The notes beneath the pieces were generated by a model. It ran no database searches. It was not told where the DNA came from and saw nothing but the letters and a program-made list of their open reading frames with translations. A stretch of DNA of 64,000 bases from positions 124,001-188,000 of the forward strand of contig NZ_JAUZQF010000004.1 of the NCBI RefSeq assembly GCF_030718205.1. The letters are read 5' to 3'. This stretch comes from Nonomuraea turcica (GTDB lineage: Bacteria; Actinomycetota; Actinomycetes; Streptosporangiales; Streptosporangiaceae). The number at the start of each line of letters is the position of its first letter. The stretch's first letter is position 1. The position numbers and the translations under genes are program-made. This document shows, piece by piece, positions 24,641 through 33,183 of the stretch.

Positions 24641-26245
24641 ATGGCGCATGTCGAACCGCTGCGGGAGGACGATCCAGCGGCGGTAGGGGTCTATCGTCTG
24701 CTCGGCCGGCTTGGCGCCGGCGGGCAGGGGACCGTCTACCTGGGGCAGGCGCCCGACGGCAGGGCGGTGGCGGTCAAGGTGCTGCGGGACGGCGCGGGGT
24801 TCGACGACCGGCTCGCCAAGGAGATCGAGGCGGCGCGGCGGGTGGAGCCGTTCTGCATCGCGCAGGTGCTGGACGCGTCGCTGGGGCGGCAGCCGTACAT
24901 CGTGACCGAGTACGTCGAAGGACCGTCGCTGCAGCAGGCCGGCCGGCACACCGGGGCCGACCTGCAGCGACTGGCCGTCGCCACAGCCACCGCGCTGGCC
25001 GCCATCCACGGGGCGGGCATCGTGCACCGGGACTTCAAGCCCGCCAACGTGCTCCTTGGGCCCGGCGGGCCCAGGGTTATCGACTTCGGCATCGCGCGGG
25101 CCGCAGACGCCGCCGCCACGGTCACGAGCGGCATCGTGGGAACGCCGGCGTACATGGCGCCTGAGCAGCTGGCAGGGGAGGCGGTGGGGCCGGCCGCGGA
25201 CGTCTTCGCGTGGGCGTCCGTCATGGTGTACGCGGCCACCGGCACGCCGCCGTTCGGCCAGGACACGCTGCCGGCGATCATCAACCGGATCCTGCACAAC
25301 GAGCCGCAGCTGGGAGATCTTCCGCATCCGTTGCGTTCGATCGTGTACGGCTGCCTGGCCAAGGACCCGCGTGCCCGGCCGGCGATGGGGGATGTGCTCC
25401 TGCGGCTGCTGGGAGGCCGGAACTCCTCGGTTCAGGGGTCTGGCCCTGGTCGCGATCGCGGGTTCGGCTCTTTCATGGCAATGCCGATGTCGAGGCCGCC
25501 GGGGGTGGCGCCACGCCCAGGGCAGCAGATGCCTGGGCCTGGGCCTGGGGCGGGAGCCTTACCAGGTGCTTCTCATGGCGGGCGCGGGCGAATGGGCGTG
25601 CCGGTTGCCATCGGCGTATCGGGGGTGGTCGTGGCGGCGCTGGTCGGTGGTGTCGTGTGGCTCGGCCCGTGGTGGGCCGGCCAGGCGCCTGCGCAGCGTG
25701 CTATCGGCTCCCCCACACCGCCCGCCGAGGTCACTAAGCGGCCGACCGTGACGACGTCGCCTCCGCGCAAGGCCACGCGCACGGCTGCACCGAAACCCAC
25801 GCGTACCAGCAGCCCCAAAACCACGTCCGCGCCGGCGCCCTCGTCCACCCCTACCCAGAAACGCACGACGGCACGGCCGGCACCCTCCCCCACGCGATCC
25901 ACCAAGAAGCCGGCGGCGAGCGCCAAGATCAGCATCCTCGAGATCCAGCTGTCCGGCGGCCCCGGCCAGTCCGGCGCCGACGGCTGTTACATGCCGCCGG
26001 TGCACTTCCAGACCGAAATCGAGGCGTCCAGGTCCGAGATATGGATCTCCTACGTCTGGGAGGTGGACGGCAACGCCGTCTTGCGCAACCGATCCTGGGT
26101 GTCTGAGGGTGGGTACACGGCCTTCGCGACCTCCGGACAGTACATGCTGAAGGCCGGAAGCCACCGGATCAGCCTGCGGACCACCTCGCCCGCCGTGACG
26201 AGCAAGAGCATCTCCATCGACGTGTGCGCCCTGGAGACCTATTGA
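24641..26245 (+). CDS. Membrane-anchored Ser/Thr protein kinase with extracytoplasmic sensor domain
   Basis: 534 residues. Gly-loop LGAGGQGTVYLG (24-35), Lys46, catalytic loop HRDFKPANVLL (Asp131), DFG 148-150 and GTPAYMAPEQ. A Pro/Gly-rich juxtamembrane part, one membrane helix at about 315-337, a long Thr/Pro/Lys stalk and a C-terminal beta-rich domain with two cysteines (GADGCYMPP near its start, SIDVCALETY at the end). HRDFK replaces the HRDLK of PknB-type kinases. Its TGA overlaps the ATG of a paralogous kinase. Confidence 0.9.
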   Translation: MAHVEPLREDDPAAVGVYRLLGRLGAGGQGTVYLGQAPDGRAVAVKVLRDGAGFDDRLAKEIEAARRVEPFCIAQVLDASLGRQPYIVTEYVEGPSLQQAGRHTGADLQRLAVATATALAAIHGAGIVHRDFKPANVLLGPGGPRVIDFGIARAADAAATVTSGIVGTPAYMAPEQLAGEAVGPAADVFAWASVMVYAATGTPPFGQDTLPAIINRILHNEPQLGDLPHPLRSIVYGCLAKDPRARPAMGDVLLRLLGGRNSSVQGSGPGRDRGFGSFMAMPMSRPPGVAPRPGQQMPGPGPGAGALPGASHGGRGRMGVPVAIGVSGVVVAALVGGVVWLGPWWAGQAPAQRAIGSPTPPAEVTKRPTVTTSPPRKATRTAAPKPTRTSSPKTTSAPAPSSTPTQKRTTARPAPSPTRSTKKPAASAKISILEIQLSGGPGQSGADGCYMPPVHFQTEIEASRSEIWISYVWEVDGNAVLRNRSWVSEGGYTAFATSGQYMLKAGSHRISLRTTSPAVTSKSISIDVCALETY

Positions 26246-27690
26246 TGCCGGACTCCATCGGCCCGTACAAGGTCATCAGGCAGCTCGGCGAGGGCGGGCA
26301 GGGCATGGTCTACCTTGCCGAGGCTTCCGACGGCACCCAGGTCGCGGTCAAGGTGCTGCGCGAGGGCGTACGCGGGGACGGGCGCTTCGCCAAGGAGATC
26401 GCCGCCGCCCGGCGGGTGGAGCCGTTCTGCATCGCGCAGGTGCTGGACGCGTCGCTGGGCGGGCGGCCGTACATCGTCACCGAGTACGTCGAGGGCCCGT
26501 CCCTACGCGAGGCCGGCCTTCACACTGGGGCCGACCTGCAGCGGCTGGCCGTGGCCACCGCCACCGCGCTCGTCGCCATCCACCGTGCCGGCGTGGTGCA
26601 CCGCGACTTCAAGCCCGCGAACGTCCTGCTCGGGCGGGACGGGCCGCGCGTCATCGACTTCGGCATCGCGCGCGCCATGGACGACGGGGTGACCCGTACC
26701 AGCAGCATCGTGGGGACGCCCGCGTACATGGCGCCCGAGCAGTTCGCGGGCGCGGTCGTCGGACCGGCCGCGGACGTGTTCGCCTGGGGATCCGTCATGG
26801 TGTACGCAGCCACCGGCACCCCGCCGTTCGGCAACGACTCCCTGCCGGCGGTGCTCAGGCGGATCCAGTACGAGGAGCCGCGCCTGGACGGCGTGCCCGA
26901 GCCGCTGCGCTCGATCGTGTACGCCTGCCTGGTCAAGGACCCGCACGCCCGCCCGGCCATGCACGACGTGCTCTTCCGCCTTATCGGCGGCCCAGCACCG
27001 GCCGGCGTGCCTGACCGCCCAGCACAGGCCCGCGGCCCAGCGCAGGCGGGCGTCGCGAACGGGCCGACGCACCCGACCGCCCGCCGGCCGGTCGGAGTCG
27101 TGTTCCTCGCCGCGGGGGCCGCGCTGATCGTCACCGGTGCAGTGGTCACGGCCTGGTTCTGGCTGCCCGGCTCGCGCGAGGGCACCAGCACCGCCGCCAT
27201 CGCCACAACCTCCGCCGGCGCCCCCGCCACCACCGCCGATCCCGGCCGTGCCGGGGCAACGGAATCCGCCAGGCCCCTGCGCCCGAGCCCCACCGAATCC
27301 GTCAAGCCTGCCACCCCCAAGCCGAGCGCCCCAGCTTCCACCTCCCGGCCCACGCTCACCACCTCCAAGCCGACCGCGACCAGCGACGGCGGCTCAGGAG
27401 GCGTGACGTCCGTGGCCTTCACCTACGAGGGCTTCAAGCTGGGCGACTGCTGGCGCAGCGACACCAACATCTGGGCCAAGGTCTCGGCCACCGGCACCTA
27501 CAGCTACCGGTGGCTCGTCAACGGCCAGAACCAGGGCAGGCAGCAGGGCACGCCGTCGTCCAAGCCGCTGCTCCCGTCCATCGTGTGGAAGGGCCCCGGC
27601 ACCTACCACGTCGTCTTCGAGGTGGTCACGCCCAGCGCCATGCGCAAAAGCGCCACGGTGACCATCTGCGACTCCTGGGAGGGCTGGTAG
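26245..27690 (+). CDS. Second membrane-anchored Ser/Thr protein kinase (tandem paralogue)
   Basis: 481 residues. The kinase domain is nearly the same as its neighbour: LGEGGQGMVYLA, Lys36, HRDFKPANVLL (Asp121), DFG 138-140. A membrane helix near 280-300 (VVFLAAGAALIVTGAVVTAW), Thr/Ser/Pro stalk, then a C-terminal domain again framed by two cysteines (KLGDCWRSD and VTICDSWEGW) with YSYRWLVNG, an Ig-like pattern. ATG 26245 overlaps the upstream stop (TGATG). Kinase halves are conserved; stalk and sensor halves are strongly diverged. Confidence 0.9.
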   Translation: MPDSIGPYKVIRQLGEGGQGMVYLAEASDGTQVAVKVLREGVRGDGRFAKEIAAARRVEPFCIAQVLDASLGGRPYIVTEYVEGPSLREAGLHTGADLQRLAVATATALVAIHRAGVVHRDFKPANVLLGRDGPRVIDFGIARAMDDGVTRTSSIVGTPAYMAPEQFAGAVVGPAADVFAWGSVMVYAATGTPPFGNDSLPAVLRRIQYEEPRLDGVPEPLRSIVYACLVKDPHARPAMHDVLFRLIGGPAPAGVPDRPAQARGPAQAGVANGPTHPTARRPVGVVFLAAGAALIVTGAVVTAWFWLPGSREGTSTAAIATTSAGAPATTADPGRAGATESARPLRPSPTESVKPATPKPSAPASTSRPTLTTSKPTATSDGGSGGVTSVAFTYEGFKLGDCWRSDTNIWAKVSATGTYSYRWLVNGQNQGRQQGTPSSKPLLPSIVWKGPGTYHVVFEVVTPSAMRKSATVTICDSWEGW

Positions 27691-27715
27691 GGCTGAACCT
27701 CGGCCATCCCAGGGA

Positions 27716-28243
27716 TCACGCGGGGAAGTCCTTGGGGTTGACCGAGCTGGTCTGCGCGTTGCCGCCCCTGATCTGGTGGAGGGTCAGGGTCCAGATGGTC
27801 GTCTGCGTCGAGGTCGTGGTGAACTTCAGCCGATCGTTGAAGCGCTGATAGAGGGCACCCCTGGTGAACCTGCCCTTCGACGTGCTGAACCGGTACCCGG
27901 TGGTGAAGTAGATCCGGTACGTGCCGTCCCTGACGTCCTTGATGCTCGCGGTGGACCTCGCGCGAACGTAGATGCTGATCGCCTTGGTCCTGCCCCTGAC
28001 GAGGGTGACGACCCCGTCCTTGGAGGTGCCGTTCCTGATCTTGAGAGTGCCGTGGCCACCGCTGATGCGGTCATAGAGGATCTTGCCGTTGCTCGGACGC
28101 GCTGCCGCAGTGGTCTCGGTCACCGCGGCAGCGGCACGGTCGGCGGCCGCGACGGCGGGGGTGGAGGTCAGCAGGGCGCCGGTTAAGGCGACGGCCGCGA
28201 CGACACCGGTATGCAGCGGTGTTCCTTCCAGAAGTCTCTTCAC
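27716..28243 (-). CDS. Secreted protein of unknown function
   Basis: 175 residues from GTG 28243, which has AAGGAG eight bases upstream. Signal peptide with hydrophobic core VVAAVALTGALLTSTPAVAA and an AXA cleavage site, then a beta-rich domain of about 140 residues (GTLKIRNGTSKDGVVTLVRG, YRIYFTTGYRF). No catalytic motif seen. Convergent with the kinase pair; it might be a wall-side partner of their sensor domains, which is only inference. Confidence 0.7.
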   Translation of the reverse strand: MKRLLEGTPLHTGVVAAVALTGALLTSTPAVAAADRAAAAVTETTAAARPSNGKILYDRISGGHGTLKIRNGTSKDGVVTLVRGRTKAISIYVRARSTASIKDVRDGTYRIYFTTGYRFSTSKGRFTRGALYQRFNDRLKFTTTSTQTTIWTLTLHQIRGGNAQTSSVNPKDFPA

Positions 28244-28375
28244 CGTGAATGTCTCCTTGAGGGGCTTTTGGTCATGCCCAACATAGAAGATCCCACCGTG
28301 ATGACACACCTCATAGGTCCCAGCATGCACAGAACGTTCAGGTGACGCACCGCTGGGCCCCGATTCCATCTGGCC

Positions 28376-28675
28376 ATGCCCGTGGACGACCTGGGCGCGG
28401 CCCGCCACCTGGCGCCCGCACGCACGCAGCAAGCACACAACCCGGTCGACGGCCACCATGTGCCGGTGCCGCATTTCGGACTAATCCTGACAATTCCCGA
28501 ATTCCACAAACTGGCGGACAGGTTCCGTGAGGCCGGCACGTCGTTCGTCATTGAACCGTACCTGCGCTTCGCGGGGCTGCCCGGCGAGCAGTGGACGATG
28601 TTCCTGCTCGACCCCGCCGGCAACGCGCTGGAGTTCAAGGCGTTCGCCGACGACTCCCAAGTGTTCGCGGTCTAG
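28376..28675 (+). pseudogene. VOC/glyoxalase-like protein with an internal in-frame deletion
   Basis: About 99 residues. The N-terminal FHLAMPVDDLGAAR (its first part lies upstream of ATG 28376) and the C-terminal block HLAP, AHNPVDGHHVPVPHFG, FVIEPYLRF, FLLDPAGNALEFKAF match one VOC subfamily. The approximately 30 residues that normally join GAAR to HLAP (the FYGxxLG segment) are missing while the frame is kept. No Shine-Dalgarno is visible. Probably a decaying gene. Its TAG overlaps the nurA stop (CTAG). Confidence 0.65.
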
Positions 28676-29616
28676 CCGCCCGCGGCGGTACGCAGCGCGC
28701 GGTAGAGCAGGCGGGCGTCCCCCAAGTGGTGGCGCAGGAGCTTTTCCAGGCCGCCGATCGGGACGAGGTTCTGTGGCGCGCGCGGGTCCTTGTAGTCCAC
28801 TCCGGCCAGCGGCGGCAGGGCCAGCGTGACGGCGTCGGCCAGCCGGACGACCTGGGCCGGCTCCAGCTCGGCGCCGGCCTCGCAGCGGGCCACACCCGCC
28901 CAGGGGGCCGATGACTGGACGGGGAGGCGTACGTACCAGGCGTGCCGCCGCCAGCTGGTGCCCATGAGGAAGACCGGCGTACGCTGCCCGGGCATGAGCG
29001 CGCCGACCACCGCGGACTGCGGCGGCGGCAGGTAGGCGGTGTGGTGCGTCTTGATGTAACCGACCGTGCGCGGCAGATGCGTACGCCCCCGCAACGGCCC
29101 GTCGACCAGCAGCAGGTCGTCACTCTGCGACCGGTGCCGCACCGCCAGGTCCACCTCCAGCTGCGTGACCTGCCGCTGCAACGCCAGCGACAGCTCCTCG
29201 AAGCTGCCGTCGGCGGCCTTGCCGGGGTGGTAGGTGGCGTGCGGGGTCTTGACCTCGGGCGCCTGCGGGAACGCGGAGATCAACGCCCGGTGGACCTCGA
29301 TCTCGGCGAGGTCGGCGCCGTCCGGGCCGCACCGCACGATCCCGGCCGCGTAGGAGGCCGCGATCCCGGGAACGGGCATGGGCGCGTCGGGATCATGGAC
29401 CCAGACGCGGGCGTCGATCCTGCGGACGCCGTCGGCGACCAGCAACGTCTCCGGGGCGGCGGCGTCAGGGCCGGGCGTGACGGGCTTCCAGTCGGCGGCC
29501 GGCCGCTCGATGTCCAGCACCAGCTCGGCGCTGGTCGTGCCCAGCTCGGAGAGGGCCTCGACGGCGAGGGCGGCGGCGTAGCCGGGGTCCCACGGGTCAA
29601 CGGTGAAGCCCGTCAC
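28672..29616 (-). CDS. nurA: NurA-like nuclease of the HerA-NurA system
   Basis: 314 residues. The NurA pattern is visible: an early acidic strand LLVADGVRRIDARVWV (Asp62, Asp68), a middle acid cluster and a second motif LLLVDGPLRGRTHLP (Asp172) followed by VGYIKTHHTAYLP. NurA is a Mn-dependent nuclease working inside the HerA hexamer to make 3' single-stranded tails at DNA breaks. Start GTG 29616 overlaps the sbcC TGA (GTGA). Last gene of the herA-sbcD-sbcC-nurA operon; that context strengthens an otherwise weak family call. Confidence 0.75.
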   Translation of the reverse strand: MTGFTVDPWDPGYAAALAVEALSELGTTSAELVLDIERPAADWKPVTPGPDAAAPETLLVADGVRRIDARVWVHDPDAPMPVPGIAASYAAGIVRCGPDGADLAEIEVHRALISAFPQAPEVKTPHATYHPGKAADGSFEELSLALQRQVTQLEVDLAVRHRSQSDDLLLVDGPLRGRTHLPRTVGYIKTHHTAYLPPPQSAVVGALMPGQRTPVFLMGTSWRRHAWYVRLPVQSSAPWAGVARCEAGAELEPAQVVRLADAVTLALPPLAGVDYKDPRAPQNLVPIGGLEKLLRHHLGDARLLYRALRTAAGG

Positions 29617-32030
29617 TGAACCTCCGCCTTCCGCACATGGGACCCCTTGGCGTCGCGCCTGACCTCGAAGCGTACCGGCACCCGATCGGCCAGCGCGGGA
29701 ACGTGGGTGACGACGCCGATCATGCGATCTTGGCCGGCGGCGAGGCGTTCGAGCGTGGTGGCGACGGTGTCGAGCGTGGCCGGGTCCAGGGTGCCGAAGC
29801 CCTCGTCGAGGAAGATGGAGTCCAGTCCCCTGGCGACGGCGCCGGACAGGGCCAGGGCGAGTGCCAGCGCGGCTTGGAAGGTCTCACCGCCCGACAGCGT
29901 GCGGGCGCTGCGCCGCATCCCGGCCTCGCCGTAGTCGATGACCTCGATGTCGCCGGTCTTGTCGCTGAGCGCCAGCTCGTACTGGCCGTCGGACAGCTCG
30001 CGCAGCGTCTCGGAGGCCGAGGCGACCAGCACGGCGAGGGCTTCGGCGCACAACCAGCGCTCGAAGGCGTTGGCGCGCAGGCGTAGCGCGAGCTCGTGGG
30101 CGACCTTGGCTTCGTGCTCCTTCATCGCGACCTGGTTCTCCAGGTCGGCGGCCCGCTTGCGGTCCTCCTTGAGCCGGTCGAGCGCGCTCTCCGCTCGGGC
30201 CGCGGTCCCGGCGACGACGGCGCCCAGCTGGTCGGGGGAGGCGTCGCGCGGGGCGACGACGCCGTGCTCGGCCAGGCGCTCGCCGAGCCTGCGGCGGTCG
30301 GCGGCGAGCCGCTCGCCGACCCGGGCGAGCTCCTCGTCGTGCGCGGCCAGCGCGGCGCGGGCGACCTGTGCGGCCCGGTCCCGCCAGCCGAGCAGCTCGC
30401 TCCAGGCCCGGTGCAGGTCCTCGCGGACCAGGGGCGGCGGCGGGTCGTCCTGGACACCCGAGACGAGCAGCCGGTCGCGGGCGGACTCCAGCGTGCGCCA
30501 GGCGCTGTCTGCCTGCCGCTCGACCTGCTCGGCGGCGCTCCGCGCGCGGTCCAGCCGGCCGCGGGCGGCGCGTACGGCGTTGCGGGCCTCGGTGGCGAGC
30601 TCATCGGCCTTGGCGATGGCGGCCAGCCGCGCTTCGAGCTCGGCCCGGTCGCCGGAGGCGGGCAACGCGGCCAGCTCAGCCTCCAGCCGGGCGGCCTGCG
30701 TGGCCAGCATCGACGCCGACGTCTCGGCCTTGGCATGCGCGGCTCTGGCCTGCTGGACCCGTTCGCGGGCGGTGGCGAGGGCGCGATCGGCGGTGCGCAT
30801 GTCGGTGGGCTGCTCGTGGCGCGGCAGCTCGATGATCGGCTGCCGGCAGACCGGGCACGCTTCGCCGACGACGAGCCGCTGGACGAGGTGGGCGGCGGCG
30901 TGGGCGTCACGCAGCCGTTCGCGGCGCGCCTCCACATTGGCGAGCGCGCGTTCGGCATCGGCCGCCTCGGCGGCCAGGCCCTCCAGCGGCGCGGCGGCTG
31001 AAGCGGCGGCGCCGCGGGCGCGCCTGGCCTCGACGTGCAACCGCTCGCGGGCGTCCAGCGCGGCCAGCGCCGCCCGCGGCGCACCCCGATCGCCCAGGGC
31101 GGCCAGCGCCTCATACGCCTCATGATCGTCGGCTTCCAGCGTGGCGACCTCGGCGGTCAGCGTCTCGACCGCCTCGGCGGCGGCGCGGCGGGCCGAAGCC
31201 AGGGTCGGGACCGCGTCGGGCATGCGCAGCGCCGACAACACCGACTGCCGTTCGGCGACGGCCGCCCGCTCCTGCTCGGCGCGGCGGATGTCGGACTCGC
31301 GGGCCCGCAGCAGGTCCAGGTCGGCGCTGATGGTCTCGGCCAGCCGCCGCAGCGCCGCCAGCCGCTCGGCCAGCTCCCGCTCGGCCTCCTCGCTCGCGCC
31401 GGACAACTTGGCGAGCTGGTCGCGGGCGAAGGAGGCGGCCTGCTTGGCGGTCTCCTCCTCGCGGGCGGCGCGCTGCCTGATCCGCTCGTACACGTCGGCG
31501 TCGAGCAGCTGCACCAGCAGGTCCTGCCGCTCGCGCGGCGCCGCGTGCAGGAACTCGGCGAAGCGGCCCTGCGGCAGCACCACGCACTGGGTGAAGAACC
31601 GGTATTCCAGACCGGTCACCTGCTGGGCCTCGATGGTGACGTTCTCGCCCTCGGCGAGGGGTTTGACCACCGCGTCGAACGCCGGAGGAGCCGCGGGGTC
31701 GAGCTCGTCGAGCCTGGCCTCCTTGGTACGCACCGCGCCCTTGGCGTCGCGTACCATCGCCCGGACCACGCCGTACCGGCTTCCGTTGCTCTCGAACACC
31801 ATCGCCACCTTGCCGGCGCTGACGGACGGCGCCAGTGCGTGGGCGACGGCGCCCTCCCTCCCCCAGCGCGGCACCGTGCCGTACAGGGCGAAGCAGATCG
31901 CATCGATGATCGTGCTCTTGCCCGCCCCGGTGGGGCCGACCAGCGCGAAGTATTCGGTGTCGGTGAAGTCCACCGTCACCGGCTCGCGGAAGCTGCCGAA
32001 GTGGTCCAGGTGCAGCAGCAGGGGGCGCAT
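29613..32030 (-). CDS. sbcC: SbcC/Rad50 family SMC-like ATPase
   Basis: 805 residues, shorter than E. coli SbcC and nearer to archaeal Rad50. Walker A VGPTGAGKST (31-40), Q-loop region VVLPQGRFAEFL, long Ala/Arg/Glu coiled coils either side of a zinc-hook CPVC (392-395), then signature LSGGETFQAALALAL and Walker B IFLDEGFGTLD. With SbcD it forms the ATP-driven nuclease complex that trims hairpins and protein-blocked DNA ends. ATG 32030 shares one base with the sbcD stop (TGATG). Confidence 0.95.
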   Translation of the reverse strand: MRPLLLHLDHFGSFREPVTVDFTDTEYFALVGPTGAGKSTIIDAICFALYGTVPRWGREGAVAHALAPSVSAGKVAMVFESNGSRYGVVRAMVRDAKGAVRTKEARLDELDPAAPPAFDAVVKPLAEGENVTIEAQQVTGLEYRFFTQCVVLPQGRFAEFLHAAPRERQDLLVQLLDADVYERIRQRAAREEETAKQAASFARDQLAKLSGASEEAERELAERLAALRRLAETISADLDLLRARESDIRRAEQERAAVAERQSVLSALRMPDAVPTLASARRAAAEAVETLTAEVATLEADDHEAYEALAALGDRGAPRAALAALDARERLHVEARRARGAAASAAAPLEGLAAEAADAERALANVEARRERLRDAHAAAHLVQRLVVGEACPVCRQPIIELPRHEQPTDMRTADRALATARERVQQARAAHAKAETSASMLATQAARLEAELAALPASGDRAELEARLAAIAKADELATEARNAVRAARGRLDRARSAAEQVERQADSAWRTLESARDRLLVSGVQDDPPPPLVREDLHRAWSELLGWRDRAAQVARAALAAHDEELARVGERLAADRRRLGERLAEHGVVAPRDASPDQLGAVVAGTAARAESALDRLKEDRKRAADLENQVAMKEHEAKVAHELALRLRANAFERWLCAEALAVLVASASETLRELSDGQYELALSDKTGDIEVIDYGEAGMRRSARTLSGGETFQAALALALALSGAVARGLDSIFLDEGFGTLDPATLDTVATTLERLAAGQDRMIGVVTHVPALADRVPVRFEVRRDAKGSHVRKAEVQ

Positions 32031-33169
32031 CAGCCGGTCACCTCGTCGTAGAGCCGGTCGAACAGGGTGGCCACTTGGTCGTCGTGGCGTCCGGTGGCGG
32101 CAAGGTAGTCGCGGAACAACTCGCGCGGGCTGCGGTCGGCGGAGCTCGCCCGCCGCGTGGCGGGCACCGGACGGAACTTCTCATCCAGCATGACGTCCAC
32201 GGCGCCGGACAGCAGCTCGCGCACGTCGTCGGCGAGGCCCACGCGGGGTTTCTCCTCGACGATCACCTTGAGCCAGTCATCGCCGGGCTCGATGGCCTCC
32301 AGCTGCTCCAGCGTGCCGCGTACGGTGCGCAGCCGGCGGGCCGAGCTGAACGTCAGCTCGCGCACCACGGCCGGACGCCCAGGCGAGACCTCGACCAGCA
32401 GCGCGCCCGGGGTGTTGCCTTCTTCGCCGAAGTCGACGGCGAGCGGCGAGCCGCTGTACCAGATCGGGCAGGGCCCGGGGATCTGCTGGCGGCGGTGGAG
32501 GTGGCCGAGCGCGGCGTACTGGGTGGCCGTCGGGAAGGCGGTCGGCTCGAAGTAGTAGGAGAAGATCGACTGCGCCTCCCGCTCGCCGCCGCCGAACGCC
32601 CCGCCGGGCAGGGTGCCGTGGGTGGTGACGAGGTTGACGGTGTCGCCGTGGAAGCCGGCGGTGAGCGCGCCGATCAGCTCGCCGATGCGGGCGGCGTAGT
32701 CGCGGTTGTGGTCGGCGGCGGTGCCGGTGAGGACCTCGGCGGCGCGTACGACGTAGCGGTGCGACAGGAAAGGCAGCACGGCCAGCCGCACCGGCTCGCC
32801 GGAGCGCGCGGTGAAGGCCAGCGTGCCGCCCGCGTCGGGACGGCGGAAGGCGCCGAGCACGTGCAGGCCCAGCTTGCCCAGCACCGGACGGTAGACCTCC
32901 AGCAGCTGCGGGTTGTCGTGATTGCCGGCCAGCACGATCACGTCGCGGTTGTCGGCCCGCAGCGCCATGAGCGCGTTGAGCACCAGCGACTGGGCCTCGG
33001 GGGTGGGGGCGGAGGTGTCGAACAGGTCGCCGGCCACGATGACGGCGTCCACGTCGTGCGTACGGGCGGCGCCGACCAGCTCGCGCAGCACGGCCCGGTG
33101 CTCGTCGAGTCGGGGGCGGCCTTTGAGCACCTTGCCCACGTGCCAGTCCGCGGTGTGGAGGATCTTCAC
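32030..33169 (-). CDS. sbcD: SbcD/Mre11 family DNA-repair exonuclease
   Basis: 379 residues. All phosphodiesterase motifs are present: Asp8 and His10 in HTADWHVGK, Asp48 in AGDLFD, GNHD (82-85), TTHGTLPGG and GHLHRRQQ. Mn-dependent nuclease partner of SbcC. Start is GTG 33169, 14 bases after the herA stop, with AGGTGG just upstream. The C-terminal cap that contacts SbcC is intact. Confidence 0.95.
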   Translation of the reverse strand: MKILHTADWHVGKVLKGRPRLDEHRAVLRELVGAARTHDVDAVIVAGDLFDTSAPTPEAQSLVLNALMALRADNRDVIVLAGNHDNPQLLEVYRPVLGKLGLHVLGAFRRPDAGGTLAFTARSGEPVRLAVLPFLSHRYVVRAAEVLTGTAADHNRDYAARIGELIGALTAGFHGDTVNLVTTHGTLPGGAFGGGEREAQSIFSYYFEPTAFPTATQYAALGHLHRRQQIPGPCPIWYSGSPLAVDFGEEGNTPGALLVEVSPGRPAVVRELTFSSARRLRTVRGTLEQLEAIEPGDDWLKVIVEEKPRVGLADDVRELLSGAVDVMLDEKFRPVPATRRASSADRSPRELFRDYLAATGRHDDQVATLFDRLYDEVTG

Positions 33170-33183
33170 GAAACCACCTGTGA

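Noticed and set aside
24641..27690. Kinase pair considered as an assembly duplication
   Set aside because: The stalk and sensor halves differ strongly and the kinase halves differ at many codons, so these are genuine paralogues.
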